DNA from: Alistipes sp.
GTDB lineage: Bacteria; Bacteroidota; Bacteroidia; Bacteroidales; Rikenellaceae
DNA length: 11,538 nucleotides
Direction: 5' to 3'
Assembly (NCBI GenBank): GCA_029065825.1
Contig: JAIEHQ010000046.1
Location: forward strand, 1 to 11,538
The translations under genes were made by a program, and so were the position numbers. Shown piece after piece: positions 5,297 to 11,538 of the stretch (within the stretch, counting starts at the first letter, position 1; each line of letters begins with the position of its first letter). The notes below the pieces were generated by a model, which saw only the letters and a list, made by a program, of their open reading frames with translations, had not been told where the DNA came from and made no database searches.

Positions 5297-7273
5297 TTAT
5301 TTCAGCTTCTTATACTCCTCCACACCTCTCTTCAGGAAGTCAATGTAAGCATCGACATCGAGGTTGTAGGCGCGCATCGGCACCAGCTGGTTACCCTCGT
5401 TGTCGAGCAGCAGGTAGTTGGGCTGGCCGTTCACGCCGAAACGGGTCTGGGCAATGTAGGAGTTGATGCGGCCGATATCCTTGAGCACCTTGCCGCCCTC
5501 GGTGGTAATCCACTCGCTCTTCTCGACCTTGGTCTTGTCGTCGGTGTAGAGCGCCACGAGCACATACTCCTCGCGCAGGATCTGCTGCACGCGCGGATCG
5601 CTCCATACGCGGGCCTCCATCTCGCGGCAGTTCACGCAGCTGATGCCGGTAATATCGACGAACAGCGGTTTGCCTGCGGCTTTGGCCACCTCTTCGGCCT
5701 GGGCCATGTCGAAGTAACCGTTCAGCTCATAGGGCCAGTGCAAAATGTCGGCGTACTTGATCTTCTCGGCGGCAGCGGTGTTGCCCGCAACGGGTGCGGC
5801 AGCCACTGCGTCCGGATTGATCACGAAGTCCTGGGTGTGCAGCGGGGGCAGGTAGCCCGAGAGACCCTTCAGCGGGGCACCGAACATACCGGGGACCATA
5901 TATACTGCGAACGACAGCGAAACGATCGACAGCGCCAGACGGGTAACGGTCACGTGCTTGAGTTCGTCATCGTGCGCAAAACGCAGCTTGCCGAGCAGGT
6001 AGAGACCCAGCAGCGTGAAGACCACGATCCAGATCGCCAGGTAGATCTCGCGGTCGAGCAGTCCCCAGTGGTAGGTCTGGTCGGCCATGCTGAGGAACTT
6101 GAAGCCCAGGGCGACCTCGATGAAGCCGAGGACCACCTTGACCGAGCCGAGCCAGCCGCCGCTCTTGGGCAGGTTCTTCAGCAGCGAGGGGAAGAACGCG
6201 AAGACGGTAAAGGGCAGCGCGAAGGCCATCGAGAAGGCCAGCATCGTCACGATAGGCTCCCAGAACTCGCCCGCGGTGGACTTGATGAGCACGGAACCCA
6301 CGATCGGGCCGGTGCAGGAGAACGATACGAGCACCAGGGTCAGCGCCATGAAGAAGATGCCGACCAGACCGCCCTTGTCCGCATTCTGGTCGCTCTTATT
6401 GACCATCCAGCTCGGGAGCGTGATCTCGAACGCACCGAAGAACGAAGCGGCGAAGACCATGAAGACGACGAAGAAGATCAGGTTGGGCAGCCAGTGCGTA
6501 GCCAGCCAGTTGAAGATGTCGGCCGTCACGGCATCGCCGCCGACAAGACGCGTAATCAGGATGATGGCTGCGATCGGCAGCGTATAGAGCATCACGATGA
6601 AGAAACCGTACATGGCAGCCTTGAAACGGCCTGCGGCAGGCGAACCGCTGCCCTTCATGAAGAACGAAACGGTCATCGGGATCATCGGGAAGACGCAGGG
6701 GGTAACCAGCGCGGCGAAGCCCCAGATGATCGCCTCGATGATCAGGCTCCAGATCGACTTGCCGCCGTTCTCGCGCTCCGGCTCGACCTCATCGGCCGCC
6801 TCCACGACGGCGGGTGCGGCATCGGGGTTGCCGATCACCACCTCGAACTCCCAGTCCTCCGGCGAGTTGCAGTTGTTCTCCTCGCAGGCACGCCAGTTGA
6901 TGTTGCCTTTCAGCACGCCGCCCTCCCCTTCGAGGGTTACTTTCTGGCCGAGGACGATCTCGTCGAAATAGGTGCCGATCTCCACCTCAAAGATGTCGTC
7001 GTACTCGCGCTGCGAAGCATTGACCTCGTAAGGCTCGCCGTCGAGTACGAGACCTGCCGGCTCCTCGAACTCCACGAGCGTCGAAGAGACATCCGAATGG
7101 AGGTCGTAGGTATGCCATCCGGGCAGAATCTTACCTTTGAATTGAATTTCATAGCTCGAGCCGCCAAGCTCCTTCACGGAGCTTTCCCAAGCTACGGTTT
7201 GGGTTTGTGCATGCGCCGAGAGCAGGCTAACCAGCATGGAAGCCAACAGCGCGATACGGATAAAAAACTTCAT
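5297..7273 (-). CDS. dsbD: Thiol:disulfide interchange protein, DsbD family
   Basis: This 658-residue protein has three modules. Residues 1-23 are a signal peptide (MKFFIRIALL to AHAQ). An N-terminal periplasmic domain (about 24-150) carries a cysteine pair, C130 and C135. About eight membrane segments (175-465) contain the paired intramembrane cysteines C193 in TPCVFP and C320 in SFSCTGP. The C-terminal periplasmic thioredoxin domain (about 510-658) has C546-V-N-C549. All six redox cysteines of a DsbD are therefore present. The protein carries electrons from cytoplasmic thioredoxin across the inner membrane to periplasmic disulfide isomerases, peroxidases or cytochrome c maturation factors. 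The frame extends to 7330, but the Met at 7273 begins the signal peptide and a -7 box at 7302-7309 precedes it, so 7273 is chosen. The glycosyltransferase follows after 19 bases. Confidence 0.93.
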   Translation of the reverse strand: MKFFIRIALLASMLVSLLSAHAQTQTVAWESSVKELGGSSYEIQFKGKILPGWHTYDLHSDVSSTLVEFEEPAGLVLDGEPYEVNASQREYDDIFEVEIGTYFDEIVLGQKVTLEGEGGVLKGNINWRACEENNCNSPEDWEFEVVIGNPDAAPAVVEAADEVEPERENGGKSIWSLIIEAIIWGFAALVTPCVFPMIPMTVSFFMKGSGSPAAGRFKAAMYGFFIVMLYTLPIAAIILITRLVGGDAVTADIFNWLATHWLPNLIFFVVFMVFAASFFGAFEITLPSWMVNKSDQNADKGGLVGIFFMALTLVLVSFSCTGPIVGSVLIKSTAGEFWEPIVTMLAFSMAFALPFTVFAFFPSLLKNLPKSGGWLGSVKVVLGFIEVALGFKFLSMADQTYHWGLLDREIYLAIWIVVFTLLGLYLLGKLRFAHDDELKHVTVTRLALSIVSLSFAVYMVPGMFGAPLKGLSGYLPPLHTQDFVINPDAVAAAPVAGNTAAAEKIKYADILHWPYELNGYFDMAQAEEVAKAAGKPLFVDITGISCVNCREMEARVWSDPRVQQILREEYVLVALYTDDKTKVEKSEWITTEGGKVLKDIGRINSYIAQTRFGVNGQPNYLLLDNEGNQLVPMRAYNLDVDAYIDFLKRGVEEYKKLK

Positions 7274-7301
7274 ACCTCTGTTGTTTATAGGTTTATTGGT
7301 G

Positions 7302-7309
7302 CAAATATA
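7302..7309 (-). promoter_or_regulatory. -7 box of the dsbD promoter
   Basis: TATATTTG on the minus strand matches TAnnTTTG and lies 28 bases upstream of the dsbD ATG at 7273, giving a predicted leader of about 20 bases. A T-rich TTTTTG lies only 12 bases upstream, which is too close for a standard -33 box. The position inside the longer open frame supports the shorter dsbD start. Confidence 0.5.
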
Positions 7310-7391
7310 GGCAATTTTTTGCAAAAACACGTTTCCGGCGCATTATATCCGCCCGAAACGGAGCGACGGGGCGAAAAATCCGCCGAGCGCC

Positions 7392-8117
7392 CTACCTCCA
7401 GGCCAGCGCCGCGCGCACCGCGGCCCGCCCCTCGCAGGAGATCTCGAAGAGCGTCTCCGCTCCGCGCTCCTCGCAGCCCACGCCGAGCAGCTGGCCGTAG
7501 CTGCACTCGTGCAGGAAGTGGATATCGAACCGCATGGGGCGCGCCGCGAGATGGCGTTCGAAAGGCAGCATGTCGAACATCATGCCGACATAGCGCAGCG
7601 TATTGACATGGCGGTTGAAGTCTATGTCGCTGTAAACCACCCGGTGCTCCCTACTGTCGGAGGGAACGATCGCCGCCAGCTTGCGCGGCTTCTCCATCGG
7701 CGAGGGGGCATCGACGATCTTGTCGGCGCACATGGCCGCCAGGGCCGTCAGGTCGATCGCCCGCCGGGCCTCCAGGTCGATGACGCACCACTGCGTCACG
7801 GCGCGGCCGAACGGCCGGCCGTCCGCATCGAGCAGCATGAAGTTGCGGGTGGTAAGCATCCTGTTGAACTCATTGACCCATGTTTCGATCCGGTAGGGAG
7901 CGTATTGCCGGGGCCGCTCGTCGATCTCGAGCGCCATCCGCGAGAGCACCCACGACACGTTGTCCTTGTTCAGCTCGTCTATTCCGAACCCTTTGCGCCG
8001 GGCATCGACACCCGCCGTGTCGAGGACCGCGCCGACCAGGGAGGGCACCGTCATGCGTAACGTGAAATCGACCTCCTGGGGCGTTACCTCGAAATCATAA
8101 CTCGTCTTTTCCGCCAT
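7392..8117 (-). CDS. Acyl-ACP thioesterase (double hotdog)
   Basis: From the ATG at 8117 the protein has 241 residues (243 from ATG 8123), the usual size for bacterial acyl-ACP thioesterases of the plant FatA/FatB type. It contains two hotdog domains. The first, about residues 5-135, includes FGIDELNKDNVSWVLSRM and YRIETWV. The second, about 155-241, holds the active-site motif YSDIDFNRHVN (162-172; D166, N168, H170). A Glu at 204 in FLHECSYG occupies the place of the catalytic carboxylate in relatives. The enzyme hydrolyses acyl-ACP to free fatty acid, ending or trimming fatty acid synthesis; chain-length preference cannot be read from sequence. The upstream in-frame extension to 8204 is rejected because a -7 box lies at 8202-8209. 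The gene is followed by dsbD after 118 bases, which carries its own -7 box. Confidence 0.92.
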   Translation of the reverse strand: MAEKTSYDFEVTPQEVDFTLRMTVPSLVGAVLDTAGVDARRKGFGIDELNKDNVSWVLSRMALEIDERPRQYAPYRIETWVNEFNRMLTTRNFMLLDADGRPFGRAVTQWCVIDLEARRAIDLTALAAMCADKIVDAPSPMEKPRKLAAIVPSDSREHRVVYSDIDFNRHVNTLRYVGMMFDMLPFERHLAARPMRFDIHFLHECSYGQLLGVGCEERGAETLFEISCEGRAAVRAALAWR

Positions 8118-8201
8118 ATACATATTTAATAATTGAAAACACTTCCGCTCATCCGGACCCGCCCCGGACACGGCAGCACCGCACCGGAACGGACCTCGCC
8201 G

Positions 8202-8209
8202 CAAAAATA
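8202..8209 (-). promoter_or_regulatory. -7 box of the thioesterase promoter
   Basis: TATTTTTG on the minus strand fits TAnnTTTG. It would give a GC-rich leader of about 75 bases before the ATG at 8117-8123, longer than the other leaders in the window. No clear -33 element is seen. Confidence 0.4.
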
Positions 8210-8346
8210 GCGATTATTTCACGAACTCCGCCCGCGCAGTCCTTTCAAGCCCCGCCTCCTTTTCCGCCGCGCCCGGAAAAAAGAGGTCCGCCTCGCCCCG
8301 ATCCGTTGCAAATAAGCGGAAAAGAGAAAAGATTTGTCAAGAAAAA

Positions 8347-8363
8347 TTATCGCAAAACGATAA
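8347..8363. promoter_or_regulatory. Inverted repeat upstream of the DUF2975 promoter, possible operator
   Basis: TTATCG (8347-8352) and CGATAA (8358-8363) are perfect inverted copies around a CAAAA spacer. They end seven bases before the TTTG of the promoter at 8370. A 17-base dyad at this place is the sort of site a dimeric helix-turn-helix protein binds, and the XRE gene downstream is the obvious candidate. The link is inferred. Confidence 0.35.
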
Positions 8364-8369
8364 ATAATA

Positions 8370-8400
8370 TTTGTTTTTCATGATTTAATCGTTATCTTTG
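8370..8400 (+). promoter_or_regulatory. Consensus Bacteroidota promoter of the DUF2975-XRE operon
   Basis: TTTG (8370-8373) and TATCTTTG (8393-8400) are separated by exactly 19 bases, a full match to TTTG-N19-TAnnTTTG. The predicted transcript start is near 8407, about 16 bases before the ATG at 8423. It is the best match to the consensus in the window. Confidence 0.75.
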
Positions 8401-8422
8401 TCGCGAATTAAGCACTCGAAAC

Positions 8423-9139
8423 ATGGAAGCTAAGCAAAAGAAGTCCCTGCGCCGCCGCCTGCTGGTCATCTACATTTTTTACTTTCTGGTCCTGGCGGCA
8501 GGCTTCGTGCTGACGCTCGTCCCCGACATCTCGTCGGGATGGGCCGCGGGGAGTCGGGCCGGCATCAAAGACATCCAGATGCTGAAGAATCAGGGCGTTC
8601 ACCAGCAGACCTACTTCGTGGGGGCGGAGCTGGCGAACGACATGCGGGAGATGGTCCCCGTCGCAACATCCCATCCGGACATTCGGATCGAGGCGGCCTA
8701 TACGGAAGCGAAACTTCTGGTAACGACCTCCGACGGAAGCGATCCCGCCTGCGTCGCACGACTCGCTCGCATGGACGGCTGCACGCTGCTCTTCTTCCTT
8801 CCCGCGCTGCTGGCCAAGTGCGCGCTGCTCATCCTGCTGGCGCTGACCATCAACATACTGCGCAAATCGGTGCGCGACGAACAGCCGCTGCCCAACAGAA
8901 TCATAACCTACACCCGCACCGTCGGATTCCTGCTGATCTTCGCCGAGGTATGCCTCGCGACCGGAGCTTTCATCCACAACCGGACGGCCCAGATCCTGCT
9001 CGAAGGAAGCACGCTCGAAGTGGCGACCTCGTTCCCGCTCAACTACTGGAATCTGGTCATGGCCATCCTGGTGCTCTTCTCGGCCGAGGTCTTCTCGATC
9101 GGGAGCCGGCTGAGCGAGGAGCAGAGATTCACGATTTAA
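8423..9139 (+). CDS. DUF2975 family membrane protein
   Basis: This 238-residue integral membrane protein has four hydrophobic segments, at about 13-33, 120-146, 166-185 and 207-226. Between the first two lies an extracytoplasmic domain of roughly 85 residues. The C-terminus SIGSRLSEEQRFTI matches the typical ending of DUF2975 proteins (a Leu-rich turn, then EExxxTI). The family is usually encoded directly before a small XRE/Cro regulator, as here, and its function is unknown; proposed roles are membrane sensing or sequestration of the regulator. The first start after the strong promoter (8423, MEAKQKKSLRRRLL) gives a Lys/Arg-rich cytoplasmic N-terminus in line with the positive-inside rule. 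The external domain is larger than I expect for short DUF2975 members. Confidence 0.85.
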   Translation: MEAKQKKSLRRRLLVIYIFYFLVLAAGFVLTLVPDISSGWAAGSRAGIKDIQMLKNQGVHQQTYFVGAELANDMREMVPVATSHPDIRIEAAYTEAKLLVTTSDGSDPACVARLARMDGCTLLFFLPALLAKCALLILLALTINILRKSVRDEQPLPNRIITYTRTVGFLLIFAEVCLATGAFIHNRTAQILLEGSTLEVATSFPLNYWNLVMAILVLFSAEVFSIGSRLSEEQRFTI

Positions 9140-9150
9140 CACACGACAAC

Positions 9151-9198
9151 ATGTTTATATACAACGACATATATTCGGGGGGGGGCTTATGGCAATAA
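9151..9198 (+). other. Short leader reading frame containing a G9 tract and overlapping the XRE start
   Basis: An ATG at 9151, 12 bases after the DUF2975 stop, opens a 15-codon frame (MFIYNDIYSGGGLWQ) that ends in TAA at 9196-9198, ten bases inside the XRE gene. The frame contains the run of nine G at 9177-9185. As sequenced it is out of frame with XRE and could couple or limit XRE translation. With one more G (or two fewer) it joins XRE in frame, adding 13 residues. No Shine-Dalgarno precedes the ATG and translation is not demonstrated. Confidence 0.35.
9177..9185 (+). repeat. G9 homopolymer tract before the XRE start codon
   Basis: Nine consecutive G lie in an otherwise AT-rich 49-base gap, ending three bases before the ATG. 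Tracts of this kind are prone to slippage in replication and transcription, and this one overlaps the place where the ribosome would bind. Confidence 0.9.
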
Positions 9199-9410
9199 TC
9201 ATCAATATCGATGTCATGATGGCTAAGCGCAAAATGTCGCTCGGCGAACTGGCCGAACGGGTGGACATTACCCCGGCGAATCTTTCGATCCTGAAAAACG
9301 GCAAGGCCAAAGCGGTCCGTTTCTCGACGCTCGAAGCCATCTGCCGCGAACTGGACTGCCAGCCCGGCGACATCATCGAATACCGGGCGGAGCAGACTCC
9401 GCAAGAATAA
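9189..9410 (+). CDS. XRE/Cro-type helix-turn-helix regulator
   Basis: This 73-residue protein starts MAIIINIDVMMAKRKMSLGE and consists of essentially one HTH_3/Cro domain (about residues 6-66). The recognition region is LAERVDITPANLSILKNGKA, followed by VRFSTLEAICRELDCQPGDI. It closely matches the small DNA-binding partner found after DUF2975 genes across Bacteroidota and Firmicutes. It probably binds as a dimer and may regulate its own operon through the dyad at 8347-8363. It lies 49 bases after the DUF2975 stop and 42 before the M16 peptidase gene, all on one strand, so all three may share a transcript. The ribosome-binding region is odd: nine G end only three bases before the ATG and also form the only Shine-Dalgarno-like sequence. 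An internal start at Met10 or Met11 would remove the first strand. Confidence 0.92.
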   Translation: MAIIINIDVMMAKRKMSLGELAERVDITPANLSILKNGKAKAVRFSTLEAICRELDCQPGDIIEYRAEQTPQE

Positions 9411-9452
9411 CAAGAACAACTCATTCAACAACCAATCACTAATTTTATTATT

Positions 9453-11538
9453 ATGAAAAGGTTCATTCTATTAGTCGTCGCCCTCGCGTCACTGATGCGC
9501 GCGGCGGCACAGCCGAACCCGATGGAGCCGATCCCCGCCGACAAGGCGGTGCGCGTCGGCAGACTCGCCAACGGCATGACGTACTACCTGCGTCACAACG
9601 AAAAACCCAAGGAGCAAGCCAGCTTCTACATCCTGCACAACGTCGGTGCCATCCAGGAGAACGACGCGCAGCAGGGTCTGGCGCACTTCCTCGAGCACAT
9701 GGCCTTCAACGGTACGGAAAACCTGCCCGGCAAAACGATGATCGAGGCGCTCGAGAGAAACGGCGTCAAGTTCGGTGCCGACGTGAATGCCTTCACCATG
9801 CACGACATCACCTGCTACAACCTGACCAACGTGCCCACCATCAACCCGGGCGTAGTCGATACCGCCCTGCTGGTGCTGCACGACTGGTCGCAGTCGATCA
9901 GCCTGCTGCCCGAGGAGATCGACAACGAGCGCGGCGTGATCATGGAGGAGCTGCGCACCCGCGACGGCGCCATGTTCCGCGGCATGACCGCACGCAACAA
10001 GGCGCTCAACAAAGGCTCGAAATACGAGGAGCGCAACGTGATCGGCTACCTGGAGGGACTGAAGAGCTTCTCGTACGATGAGATCCGCGACTTCTACAAG
10101 ACGTGGTACCGCCCCGAGTATCAGGCGATCATCATCGTCGGCGACATCGACGTGGATGCCATCGAGTCCAAAATCAAGGAGCTGATGAGCGACATCCCCG
10201 CCTCGCCGGCCGATGCGCCCCAGAAGGAGTTCTACCCCGTTCCGGCCAATGAGGAGCCGATCGTCAGCATCTTCGCCGATCCCGAAAATTCGGGTTCCGT
10301 CGTGCGGCTGTTCATCAAGCGCCCCGCGGTTCCGTTCCAGCAGAACAACCTGGTAATTCGCCAGATGTTCGACATCCTCGACACCTACGTATCGCTCATG
10401 GAGAGCATGCGCATCAACGAGATCGCCCGCCAGCCCGAGGCTCCGTTCCTGGGTGGTGCCATGCAGATCGGCGACCTGATCGGCATGAACCCCACGCAGG
10501 ACCTGGTCATGTGGGCGGTGCAGACCCGCGACGGCGAGCTGCTGAACGGCTACAAGGCCCTCGTGACCGAGATGGAGAAGATGCGTCGCTACGGCTTCAC
10601 GCAGGGTGAGTTCGAGCGTGCCCAGGCCGAGCTGCTCCGTCAGACCGAGACCATCTATGCCAACCGCAACGACCGGACCAACGAGGAGTACACGAACATC
10701 TATCTGATGGCATACCGCAAGAACATGCCGATGCCCGATGCCGAGACCGAGTACAAGATGACCACCGAGCTGCTGCAGCTCATCTCGCTCAACGACGTGA
10801 ACGCCTGGGCGCAGAATCTGGTTCTGCCCCAGAATCAGGTCATCACGATCGACGTGCCCCTGAAGGAGGGCCTGGCCGTGCCCACCGAGGCCGAGGTGCT
10901 CGCCATCCGCGCCGAGGCGATGGCTGCCGAAGTCGAGGCTTACGAGGACAACGTATCGGACGAACCGCTGATCCCCGCCAAAACCAAGCTGAAAGGCTCG
11001 CCCGTCAAGAAGACGGTCTTCAACGAGGAGATGGGCGCTATCGAGTGGACACTCAAGAACGGCACCAGAATCGTCGTGAAACCGACCCAGTTCAAGGCCG
11101 ACGAGGTGCTCGTCCGCATCAAGAGCGACGGCGGCACGGCACTGCTCCCCGACGACCAGGTATTCGCAGCGGAGATGCTCCCGAGCATCGTCAGCATGTC
11201 GGGTATCGCGAACTTCTCGGCGACCGACCTGAACAAGAAGCTCGCCGGCAAGAACGTCGGCCTGGGCATGAGCATCGACAACTACACCAACGGCATGCAG
11301 GGAAGCTGCTCGCCCAAGGACATGGAGACGCTGCTCCAGCTGATCTACCTGAGCTTCACGAATCCCCGCTTCACGCAGGAGGATTTCAACACGACGATCA
11401 ACACCTACAAGAGCTACCTCCAGAACCTGACCTCGAATCCCGACTACCTGATGGCGATCGAGAGCACCAAGGCCATCTACGGCGATAACCCCCGTCGTCA
11501 GGAGGCCACGATGGAGATGATGGACGGCATCTCGTTCG
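9453..11538 (+). CDS. M16 family zinc metallopeptidase (insulinase/pitrilysin type), runs off the right edge
   Basis: The frame is open from ATG 9453 to the window end, giving 695 codons without a stop. A signal peptide (MKRFILLVVALASLMRAAAQ) sends it to the periplasm or outer surface. The first M16 domain (about residues 25-230) holds the inverted zinc motif H78-F-L-E81-H82 in GLAHFLEHMAFNGTEN, where E81 is the catalytic base. The third ligand is E159 in NERGVIMEE, 76 residues after H82, the family spacing. A second domain with GDIDVDAIESKI and a middle helical part follow. From about residue 525 a second-half repeat starts (GAIEWTLKNGTRIVVKP, SDGGTALL) without HxxEH, as expected for the inactive half. 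Bacteroidota relatives are about 930-940 residues, so roughly 240 are missing. It cleaves peptides and small proteins, probably for peptide turnover or nutrition. It may be co-transcribed with XRE; no promoter is evident in the 42-base gap. Confidence 0.95.
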   Translation, partial: MKRFILLVVALASLMRAAAQPNPMEPIPADKAVRVGRLANGMTYYLRHNEKPKEQASFYILHNVGAIQENDAQQGLAHFLEHMAFNGTENLPGKTMIEALERNGVKFGADVNAFTMHDITCYNLTNVPTINPGVVDTALLVLHDWSQSISLLPEEIDNERGVIMEELRTRDGAMFRGMTARNKALNKGSKYEERNVIGYLEGLKSFSYDEIRDFYKTWYRPEYQAIIIVGDIDVDAIESKIKELMSDIPASPADAPQKEFYPVPANEEPIVSIFADPENSGSVVRLFIKRPAVPFQQNNLVIRQMFDILDTYVSLMESMRINEIARQPEAPFLGGAMQIGDLIGMNPTQDLVMWAVQTRDGELLNGYKALVTEMEKMRRYGFTQGEFERAQAELLRQTETIYANRNDRTNEEYTNIYLMAYRKNMPMPDAETEYKMTTELLQLISLNDVNAWAQNLVLPQNQVITIDVPLKEGLAVPTEAEVLAIRAEAMAAEVEAYEDNVSDEPLIPAKTKLKGSPVKKTVFNEEMGAIEWTLKNGTRIVVKPTQFKADEVLVRIKSDGGTALLPDDQVFAAEMLPSIVSMSGIANFSATDLNKKLAGKNVGLGMSIDNYTNGMQGSCSPKDMETLLQLIYLSFTNPRFTQEDFNTTINTYKSYLQNLTSNPDYLMAIESTKAIYGDNPRRQEATMEMMDGISF

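Noticed and set aside
7310..7391. Possible terminator after the thioesterase gene
   Set aside because: Only short GGGCG/CGCCC pairings are present and none is followed by a T run on the minus strand, so read-through into dsbD remains possible.
4934..7606. An 890-codon plus-strand open frame
   Set aside because: It lies opposite dsbD, which has complete domains and redox motifs. The translation is His/Asp/Gln/Arg-rich without any recognisable domain, an artefact of few stops in GC-rich antisense.
8408..9142. A 244-codon minus-strand open frame over the DUF2975 gene
   Set aside because: The plus-strand frame has membrane segments, the DUF2975 C-terminus and a consensus promoter; the minus-strand product is charged and lacks features.

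Overview
The window looks like chromosomal DNA from a GC-rich gut Bacteroidota, most likely Alistipes or another member of the Rikenellaceae. The evidence is GC-rich coding sequence, several -7 boxes of the Bacteroidota type TAnnTTTG (twice with a TTG or TTTG about 19 bases upstream), mostly A-rich leaders without a strong Shine-Dalgarno, and typical Bacteroidota families (DUF5106, DUF5606, DUF2975 with a small XRE regulator, two-domain M16 peptidase, DsbD-type reductase). The genus is an inference.

Layout. (1) At the left edge, bases 1-147 (-) are the N-terminal 49 codons of a Bacteroidota tyrosine recombinase with its own promoter. An AT-rich, repeat-bearing gene-free stretch follows to about 400, so the window probably opens at the end of an integrated element. 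(2) A minus-strand rubrerythrin with an N-terminal rubredoxin domain (452-1006) and a DUF5106/thioredoxin-like lipoprotein (1122-2045). (3) A divergent promoter region at about 2046-2180, then a plus-strand cluster: an MscS-type channel, an unrecognised small lipoprotein and a DUF5606 protein (2181-4019), closed by a strong bidirectional terminator. (4) A minus-strand block read right to left: acyl-ACP thioesterase (7392-8117), DsbD-type thiol:disulfide interchange protein (5297-7273) and a GT4-like glycosyltransferase (4129-5277). (5) A plus-strand block from one of the best promoters in the window: DUF2975 membrane protein (8423-9139), XRE/Cro-like regulator (9189-9410) and an M16 zinc peptidase (9453 onward) that runs off the right edge.

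How the genes may work together. Rubrerythrin (peroxide detoxification), the CxxC lipoprotein and DsbD (electron supply to the periplasm) share an envelope and oxidative-stress redox theme but are not one operon. MscS serves osmotic safety. The DUF2975-XRE pair is a common two-gene regulatory module.

The most unusual signal is a run of nine G three bases before the XRE start codon. It lies inside a short overlapping leader reading frame that would fuse in frame to the regulator if the tract gained one G, so it is a candidate slippage switch. A second G9 tract lies at 398-406, next to an orphan plus-strand terminator hairpin by the presumed element boundary. I found no CRISPR array, rRNA, tRNA or insertion sequence.
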